Origin: Leptospira haakeii | GTDB taxonomy: Bacteria; Spirochaetota; Leptospiria; Leptospirales; Leptospiraceae | Length of the DNA stretch: 64,000 nt | Direction of reading: 5' to 3' | Assembly: GCF_002812045.1 (NCBI RefSeq) | Contig: NZ_NPEG01000009.1 | Span: forward strand, 80,644-144,643 | In this document: piece by piece, positions 59,299 through 64,000 of the stretch | How positions within the stretch are numbered: the stretch's first letter is position 1 | Layout: each line of letters starts with the position of its first letter | Program-made: the position numbers and the translations under genes | The notes under the pieces: model-generated | Seen by the model: only the letters and a program-made list of their open reading frames with translations | The model's database searches: none | Told to the model about the DNA's origin: nothing

Positions 59299-60321
59299 AT
59301 GCAAAAAATTATCGGACCCGAAAATCAAGTACACTATGGAGTTTGGGATGGTCCGATCGAATTCAATCATCATGATTTTACTCTTCTGGATTTTTTCGGA
59401 AAAGAGATCAAAGGGCTCAAAAAGAAGTTCGCTTTCCATTCTTTCAATTATCTAGGGATCATGATGGAAGACTGCTTGGTCGGAATTGCGGCCGTGAGTC
59501 TTGGATATGCGTATAACGTGTTTGCGTATCTGTATAAATTCGATCAGGGTAAGGTCTATGAATTTGATGTAAAAGGACCCGACTTAGGTCTTGCCTTAAA
59601 ATTCCCTGCTAATCCAGATGAATACGAGATCTCTTTCAAAAAGGGGAAGTCCTTCTTAAATATTCGAAAGTCTCATTCCGAAGGAAAACTTCTACTCGAT
59701 GCAAACTTTGGAAATAAATTGGAGATCTCTGGAGAATTCCCATATTCTCTGATCACTCATAATCCTCTTAGAGTTCTAAATCCTTCCGAGCCAAGTCGTT
59801 GGACATTCACCGAAAAATGTTCTCCTTTGGTGCCTGATCGTATCAGTGTAAAATATGAGAAGAAGGAACTAGTCCGAGATCCTTCCAGAACCACCATGGT
59901 CTACGATTGGTCCGGTGGTTATTTAAGAAGGGAGACAAATTGGTATTGGGCTGCGTTCTCTTCTGTGCTTCCGGATAGGACCAAGATAGGCGCCAATTTT
60001 GCGGCTCTAGTTAATGAAAGTTTCTTTCCGGAAAATGCTTACTGGATCGATTCAGAAAGGCAAAGGGTCAGTAGATGTATATTCGATTTTTCTCATAAAG
60101 ATCCGTATAAACCATGGAGACTTTGGGACGAAGATGGACGTATTCGTTTAGAATTCGAACCAAAGGGAGAAAGAAGAGAAAAGGTAAATCTGATCTGGAC
60201 TAAATTATATTTCAGACAATTTGTAGGAAAATTTTCAGGAAGTTTTAGACCGGAGAAAGGAAGGGAAGTCCAGATCAAAGATGTCTGGGGTTTCACTGAA
60301 TTCCATCGGTCCCTTTGGTAG
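59299..60321 (+). CDS. DUF2804 family protein
   Basis: 340 residues. The sequence matches the DUF2804 layout: a two-part beta-rich fold with FAFHSFNYLGIMMEDCLVGIAAVSLGYAYNVFAYLYKF, then SLITHNPLRVLNPSEPSRWTFTEKCSPLVP and TMVYDWSGGYLRRETNWYWAAFSS, ending SGSFRPEKGREVQIKDVWGFTEFHRSLW. DUF2804 proteins resemble carotenoid-1,2-hydratase-like lipocalin sandwiches, with the WGF-E end motif. No substrate known. It overlaps the downstream acyltransferase gene by ~40 bp and probably works with it. Confidence 0.82.
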   Translation: MQKIIGPENQVHYGVWDGPIEFNHHDFTLLDFFGKEIKGLKKKFAFHSFNYLGIMMEDCLVGIAAVSLGYAYNVFAYLYKFDQGKVYEFDVKGPDLGLALKFPANPDEYEISFKKGKSFLNIRKSHSEGKLLLDANFGNKLEISGEFPYSLITHNPLRVLNPSEPSRWTFTEKCSPLVPDRISVKYEKKELVRDPSRTTMVYDWSGGYLRRETNWYWAAFSSVLPDRTKIGANFAALVNESFFPENAYWIDSERQRVSRCIFDFSHKDPYKPWRLWDEDGRIRLEFEPKGERREKVNLIWTKLYFRQFVGKFSGSFRPEKGREVQIKDVWGFTEFHRSLW

Positions 60322-61456
60322 TATTCATAATTTGAAATCCGAAAATCCGATCCGTATCTTATCCATAGATCTTTTGAGAGGTCTGACTGTGGCAGGGATG
60401 ATCCTGGTAAATAATCCAGGCACCTGGTCTAATATGTATTGGCCTCTTAAACATGCCAAATGGGACGGATGTACTCCGACTGATTTGGTGTTTCCTTTTT
60501 TTCTTTTTGTGGTCGGTGCTTCTATTCCTTTCTCTGTATCCAATGGAATACAAGAATTTCCTAAAATACTAAAACGCGCATCTATCCTGATCTTTCTGGG
60601 ATTGTTTTTGAATTTTTTCGGAGAATGGAGTTTTTCTAATCTTAGATTTCCTGGAGTTTTACAGAGAATAGGATTCGCTTATTTTTTCGGAGCGATTGTA
60701 TATCGTGAAAAAAATCTAAAATTCAGGATCTTTCTATTTTTAACATTACTAATATCTTACTGGTATTTGCAGGAATTTGTTCCTCCTCCCGGAGCTTTGG
60801 AGCCAAGCATGAAAGAAGGAAAGGATTGGGGAGCCTGGATAGATAGAGAAATTTTTGGCCAAGCACATCTATGGAAATTCGGTAAGGTCTGGGATCCGGA
60901 AGGACTTTTAACTTCTTTTACATCTGTTGTTTCAGTATTCTGCGGGATTTTTGCAGGGGAATTTATAAAAGTTTCTTCTGAGAAAGAGGAATCTCTTCTT
61001 TCTATTTCCGGAAAAATAGCATTGGGCTCTTTAGTCGTATTGTTTGTGGGTGGAATTTGGGGAATTTATTATCCGATTAATAAAAGTTTATGGACCGGAA
61101 CTTATTCTTTATGGACCGCAGGCTGGGTCTTGCTTGTTATTTCTTTATTTTTAATTTTAGAAAAATTTAATAGATTTGGATTCCGGTCTTTGCAAAGTTT
61201 TCTTCTTCCTTTCGGAAAGAATGCTCTGCTTGTGTTTTTCGGTTCGGGGATTTTTGCCAGAAGTTTAAATATAATTATGGTCTCTTCTCCGGAAGGGAAA
61301 AAAATCCCTTTGAAAAATCTGATCTACCAGGAATATTATAAAAGCTGGATAGATTCTCCGGAGTTGAGTTCCTTTCTTTATTCTATAACCGTGCTGATCT
61401 TATGGTTTTCGATCCTTTTCTTTTTGGATAAAAAAAGACTGTATTGGAAAATTTAA
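60281..61456 (+). CDS. DUF5009/NagX-like membrane acyltransferase
   Basis: 391 residues from ATG 60281, inside the DUF2804 gene; a TTG at 60332, 10 bp after that stop, is an alternative that would remove 17 residues. SIDLLRGLTVAGMILVNNPGTW (~28-49) is the conserved entry to the heparan-alpha-glucosaminide acetyltransferase-like family, followed by DLVFPFFLFVVGASIPFS. About ten membrane helices. A His-containing loop (WPLKHAKWDGCTPTD) precedes the second helix, as in NagX-type transferases, which move acetyl groups across membranes to amino sugars. The stop is shared with the cheY stop on the opposite strand (61453-61456). Confidence 0.85.
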   Translation: MSGVSLNSIGPFGSIHNLKSENPIRILSIDLLRGLTVAGMILVNNPGTWSNMYWPLKHAKWDGCTPTDLVFPFFLFVVGASIPFSVSNGIQEFPKILKRASILIFLGLFLNFFGEWSFSNLRFPGVLQRIGFAYFFGAIVYREKNLKFRIFLFLTLLISYWYLQEFVPPPGALEPSMKEGKDWGAWIDREIFGQAHLWKFGKVWDPEGLLTSFTSVVSVFCGIFAGEFIKVSSEKEESLLSISGKIALGSLVVLFVGGIWGIYYPINKSLWTGTYSLWTAGWVLLVISLFLILEKFNRFGFRSLQSFLLPFGKNALLVFFGSGIFARSLNIIMVSSPEGKKIPLKNLIYQEYYKSWIDSPELSSFLYSITVLILWFSILFFLDKKRLYWKI

Positions 61457-61821
61457 GAACCGATCAGATGTTTTACTGCTGCGAGAAGGTCCTCATCGTT
61501 AAAAGGTTTGATCATCCACCCCTTTGCACCTGCTTCTTTTCCTTGTGATTTCATTGCGTCGCTGGACTCGGTAGTCAGGATTAGTATTTTCATACTTTTT
61601 CCTTTTTCCGTTCTTAAAACTTCCTTAGTGAGTTCTATTCCGGTCCTACCGGGCATATTTACGTCGAAGATCCCTATGTCGAACGGACCTTCCGATTCTA
61701 TTTTAGTAAGGGCCTCGTCAGGGCCTGCTGCCTTACATACGGAATAACCTTCTTCCGTAAGAGTGAAATCTAAAAGTTTTAAAACCGTGGGAGCGTCGTC
61801 TACGCAGAGTATCTTAGTCAT
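61453..61821 (-). CDS. cheY: CheY-type response regulator
   Basis: 122 residues, a single receiver domain. DD at 8-9, phosphorylation site Asp53 in IFDVNMPGRTG, Thr in LTTES (~83) and Lys in WMIKPFNDEDL (~105). Phosphorylated CheY binds the flagellar switch; in spirochaetes this controls run and flex behaviour. It is the last gene of a chemotaxis unit, 18 bp downstream of cheB. Its stop shares bases with the acyltransferase stop. Confidence 0.93.
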   Translation of the reverse strand: MTKILCVDDAPTVLKLLDFTLTEEGYSVCKAAGPDEALTKIESEGPFDIGIFDVNMPGRTGIELTKEVLRTEKGKSMKILILTTESSDAMKSQGKEAGAKGWMIKPFNDEDLLAAVKHLIGS

Positions 61822-61839
61822 TTTCTACCTTACCTTTGA

Positions 61840-62886
61840 TTAATTATAACTGTTTGCTGTTCCGAAACATAACTCTGAAATTTTTTCAGGGATATTGTCT
61901 AATGAGATCTGTTCTTTTACTGCACCCATCTCGAAAGCTTCTCTTGGCATTCCATAAACTACGGATGTAGATTCGTCTTGTCCGAATGTCATTGCACCTT
62001 TTTCGGAAAGTGCCTTGAGTCCTTTTGCTCCATCCTTTCCCATTCCGGTGAGAAGGAATGCCGCGCAAAAAGAAGCTAATGGGGATTTTGAAATTGAATG
62101 AAATAATACGTCCACGGAAGGTCTATGTCCTGTAACCTTCTCCTTTTTATGTATTCGAATATTATAATATGGAGGATCCCCAAGCTCCATGTGATGATCT
62201 CCTCTTGCTACATACACGTTCCCTTTTGCGATGCTCTGGCCTTCTTGGGCTTCTTGGATCTTTAGAGGAGAAACGGAATCCAATCTTTCTGCGAACATCC
62301 CCGTGAAATATTCAGGCATATGTTGTACGATCAAAATAGGAGGGAGTTCTCCGGGGAGATTTCGAAGTAAATATTCTATCGCTTGTGTTCCGCCTGTAGA
62401 AGCCCCGATCGCAATCAGTTTAATCTTAGAAACTACGGATGAGTCACGAGCTTTTGTTTGAGAGGACTTTTGATTTCTATTTAATACATCGGAAACATTT
62501 GTTTTGGCGCAGGCTCGGATCTTATTCTTAAGTTCCAGCATCATTCTCAGGAAATCTTCTTCACTTCCGTCCGCTTTTTGGACGAAATCTAAGGCTCCTG
62601 CTTGCAAAGAATCTAATGTTACCTTGGCTCCTGCTTCTGTGAAGGAGCTAAGCATGATAACTGGAATAGGAAATTTAGGCATAAGCCATTGTAGGAATTC
62701 TATCCCACTAATATCAGGCATTTCCACATCTAAGGTGATCACATCCGGTTTTGCTTTTAGAATTTCTTTCATTGCCTCAGTTGCAGTAGAAGAACCGACC
62801 ACTGTGAATCTAGGATCATCTTGCAATTGGGAGGCAATTATCTCACGGACAATCCGATTATCGTCTATGATATACACTCTAATCAT
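61840..62886 (-). CDS. cheB: Chemotaxis protein-glutamate methylesterase CheB
   Basis: 348 residues. Receiver domain (1-120) with DD at 8-9 and Asp53 in TLDVEMPDISG. A linker leads to the CheB catalytic domain (~160-345): Ser in AIGASTGGTQAIEYLL, His in IVQHMPEYFTGMFAERLD and Asp in LLTGMGKDGAKGL. It removes methyl groups from chemoreceptors and deamidates glutamines, giving adaptation. It lies 6 bp downstream of cheA and 18 bp before cheY, so the three genes are one unit. If the inversion in cheA is real, it would silence the kinase upstream but not this frame. Confidence 0.94.
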   Translation of the reverse strand: MIRVYIIDDNRIVREIIASQLQDDPRFTVVGSSTATEAMKEILKAKPDVITLDVEMPDISGIEFLQWLMPKFPIPVIMLSSFTEAGAKVTLDSLQAGALDFVQKADGSEEDFLRMMLELKNKIRACAKTNVSDVLNRNQKSSQTKARDSSVVSKIKLIAIGASTGGTQAIEYLLRNLPGELPPILIVQHMPEYFTGMFAERLDSVSPLKIQEAQEGQSIAKGNVYVARGDHHMELGDPPYYNIRIHKKEKVTGHRPSVDVLFHSISKSPLASFCAAFLLTGMGKDGAKGLKALSEKGAMTFGQDESTSVVYGMPREAFEMGAVKEQISLDNIPEKISELCFGTANSYN

Positions 62887-62892
62887 TCTAAT

Positions 62893-63939
62893 TTAGGCCA
62901 ATTTTTCCAAACTTAAATTTGAGTTTTCGCCGCTAGATGTAGAGGCTGCATTGCCATGGAATTTTTCGAATAGGAATTTGGTATCGAGTATCAAACTTAC
63001 TCTTCCATTACCTAAGATAGTAAATCCGTTTACACCTTTGGCCTTTTGGATGGAAGAAGAAAGAGGTTTGATCACAATATTCTGATTTCCTAATACTTCG
63101 TCCACGAGTATGCCTAAAAATCTGTCCTCATTCTCCAAAATGATCAAGACAGGGTTTTTACTTTTATATTCTAACTTTTCCCTGAGCCCGAGTAGATCAT
63201 TGATCCGTATTACAGGTATATAGATCCCTCTTAAGTCCAAGACCTCTTGGTCCTTATAAGGATGGATTAATTTTTGATCTTTTAGACTGACCAATTCACT
63301 GATTTCTATCGTAGGTAAAGTGAGATAAGTTCCTCCCACTTCGAAAACTGTTCCTTCGATAATCCCTAAAGTAAGTGGAATTCTTAAAATGAAAGTGGTG
63401 CCTTCTCCTTTTTTTGAGCGTACCTCTACTTTACCGTTTAGCTTTTTGATATTTTGAAGAACGATATCCATTCCGACACCTCTGCCGGAAATATCAGTGA
63501 GTTTTTCTGCGGTAGAGAATCCTGGAGTGAATATGAGCTGGAAAACTTCCTTATCACTCATTTCATCTGGATTTCCTTTTAAGATACCTTTTTCTCTGGC
63601 TTTATTAATGATCTTTTCTCGATCAAGCCCTCGTCCGTCATCCGCTACTAGGATCCAGACTTCGTTTGCGGATTGCCTTGCTTGTAAGCGGATGATTCCT
63701 TTATCTTTTTTGCCTAGTTCCGCTCTTTCTTCCGGAGTTTCTAGACCGTGATCGATAGAATTTCTTAATAGATGGATGATCGGATCTTGGATGATCTCTA
63801 CTACGGATTTATCTACTTCCGTATCTTCTCCGCCGATCTTGAAATCCAATCTTTTTTGCGAACGTTTTTGTAAGTCTCTTACCAACCGATTCATTTTTTG
63901 GAAGGTGGAAGATAGAGGTACCATTCTCATGGATTTCAT
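62893..63939 (-). CDS. cheA: CheA C-terminal part (end of P3, P4, P5), frame broken at 63928-63940
   Basis: 348 codons are visible from an internal ATG; the true gene began further upstream, outside the window. The first residues MKSMRMVPLSSTFQ are the second helix of the CheA P3 dimerisation domain. P4 ATPase: HLLRNSIDHGLETPEE, DDGRGLDREKI, SGRGVGMDIVLQNI and KKGEGTTFILRIPLTLG. P5 (CheW-like) follows to the end with LTLPTIEISEL and FLGILVDEVLGNQNIVIKPL. Reading back past 63939 in the same frame, the frame meets a stop (TGA, 63976-63978). The missing upstream P3 sequence appears instead on the plus strand (63929-64000). Confidence 0.9.
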   Translation of the reverse strand: MKSMRMVPLSSTFQKMNRLVRDLQKRSQKRLDFKIGGEDTEVDKSVVEIIQDPIIHLLRNSIDHGLETPEERAELGKKDKGIIRLQARQSANEVWILVADDGRGLDREKIINKAREKGILKGNPDEMSDKEVFQLIFTPGFSTAEKLTDISGRGVGMDIVLQNIKKLNGKVEVRSKKGEGTTFILRIPLTLGIIEGTVFEVGGTYLTLPTIEISELVSLKDQKLIHPYKDQEVLDLRGIYIPVIRINDLLGLREKLEYKSKNPVLIILENEDRFLGILVDEVLGNQNIVIKPLSSSIQKAKGVNGFTILGNGRVSLILDTKFLFEKFHGNAASTSSGENSNLSLEKLA

Positions 63940-63940
63940 G
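63928..63940. other. Inversion junction inside cheA (13-bp shared sequence)
   Basis: CATGGATTTCATG reads as CheA in both directions: Met-Asp-Phe-Met in the plus-strand fragment and Met-Lys-Ser-Met in the minus-strand gene. Left of it only minus-strand cheA is coherent; right of it only plus-strand cheA is. Confidence 0.75.
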
Positions 63941-64000
63941 GGAGAATTAGTAATAGCAGAGTCTAACGTGATCCATCATCCTGAACTGGAAGGATTAAGG
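63929..64000 (+). other. cheA: Inverted CheA P3-domain segment (opposite strand to cheA)
   Basis: On the plus strand the frame opens MDFMGELVIAESNVIHHPEL and continues EGLR to the window edge. This is the first helix of the CheA P3 dimerisation domain, where the family has M-D-L-M/V-G-E-L-V-I-A. In a normal CheA it lies about 40-45 codons upstream of MKSMRMVPL on the same strand. Here it faces that sequence from the other strand, so the P3 segment is inverted relative to the rest of cheA. Confidence 0.8.

Noticed and set aside
63841..63939. CheA beginning naturally at the ATG at 63939
   Set aside because: The start would be inside the P3 domain, without P1 or a ribosome site, and the adjoining plus strand encodes the missing P3 sequence.
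1..64000. tRNA, rRNA, CRISPR array, insertion sequence or prophage
   Set aside because: No cloverleaf, no regular spacer array, no transposase or integrase and no phage structural gene was recognised by reading; a tRNAscan or ISfinder run would be decisive.

Overview
The window is a 64 kb piece of a Leptospira chromosome, from a spirochaete with roughly 40% GC. The assignment rests on lineage-restricted families: a LruC-domain lipoprotein (34357-35649), a DUF1554 lipoprotein (31919-32530), many lipoproteins with short non-classical lipoboxes, tandem secreted beta-barrel paralogues, and the abundance of chemotaxis and hybrid-kinase genes. The species cannot be fixed from the sequence alone. 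No rRNA, tRNA, CRISPR array, insertion sequence or prophage is visible.

Layout. 1-9.4 kb: two tandem secreted paralogues, ComF, DNA polymerase IV, a membrane protein, then a recQ-mnmC-lipoprotein operon. 9.4-16 kb: DusA, an MBL-fold hydrolase, a 7TMR-DISM receptor with a decayed kinase-like tail, a di-heme cytochrome c peroxidase behind a PerR-like box, and citrate synthase. 16.1-21 kb: a membrane AraC-type regulator followed by an M24 peptidase / metal-dependent hydrolase / SDR / alpha-beta hydrolase cluster. 21-24 kb: cell-wall enzymes, a HigBA-type toxin-antitoxin pair and an RlmK-like methyltransferase. 24-27 kb: a repeat-filled gap, SDR, UbiA-like protein and MscS channel. 27.2-32.5 kb: a class III cyclase / FecR / secreted protein / DUF1554 operon facing a NarL-type two-component pair. 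34-39 kb: LruC lipoprotein, HATPase-HDOD protein and aldehyde dehydrogenase. 39.2-39.8 kb: a second repeat island. 39.7-47 kb: thioesterase, small envelope genes, Tpx, then acetolactate synthase behind an amino-acid attenuator, and trpE-trpG. 47-61 kb: sensor kinases, small enzymes, a marR/doxX pair and several unknowns. 61.4-64 kb: cheY-cheB-cheA on the minus strand, cut by the window edge.

Three points stand out. (1) At 63928-63940 the minus-strand cheA frame meets its own P3-domain segment on the opposite strand, joined exactly at a 13-bp sequence that can be read as CheA in both directions. This is what an intragenic DNA inversion between short inverted repeats would leave. The inverted state carries an in-frame stop, so it may be an on/off switch for chemotaxis, or an assembly error. 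(2) Upstream of acetolactate synthase a 31-codon Val/Leu-rich leader peptide (42915-43010) overlaps an 11-nt segment perfectly complementary to the loop and inner stem of a strong terminator (43040-43076). This is a complete ilv-type attenuator. (3) A ~261-bp structured intergenic repeat occurs twice in inverted orientation (24020-24280 and 39505-39766) with a covarying stem pair, along with a family of GTWGGANNTCCWAC palindromes.

The remaining genes are mostly ordinary housekeeping and envelope genes. Several short regulatory palindromes (dinB, ccp, higBA, marR/doxX, aldehyde dehydrogenase) were read directly from the sequence and are described as candidates.
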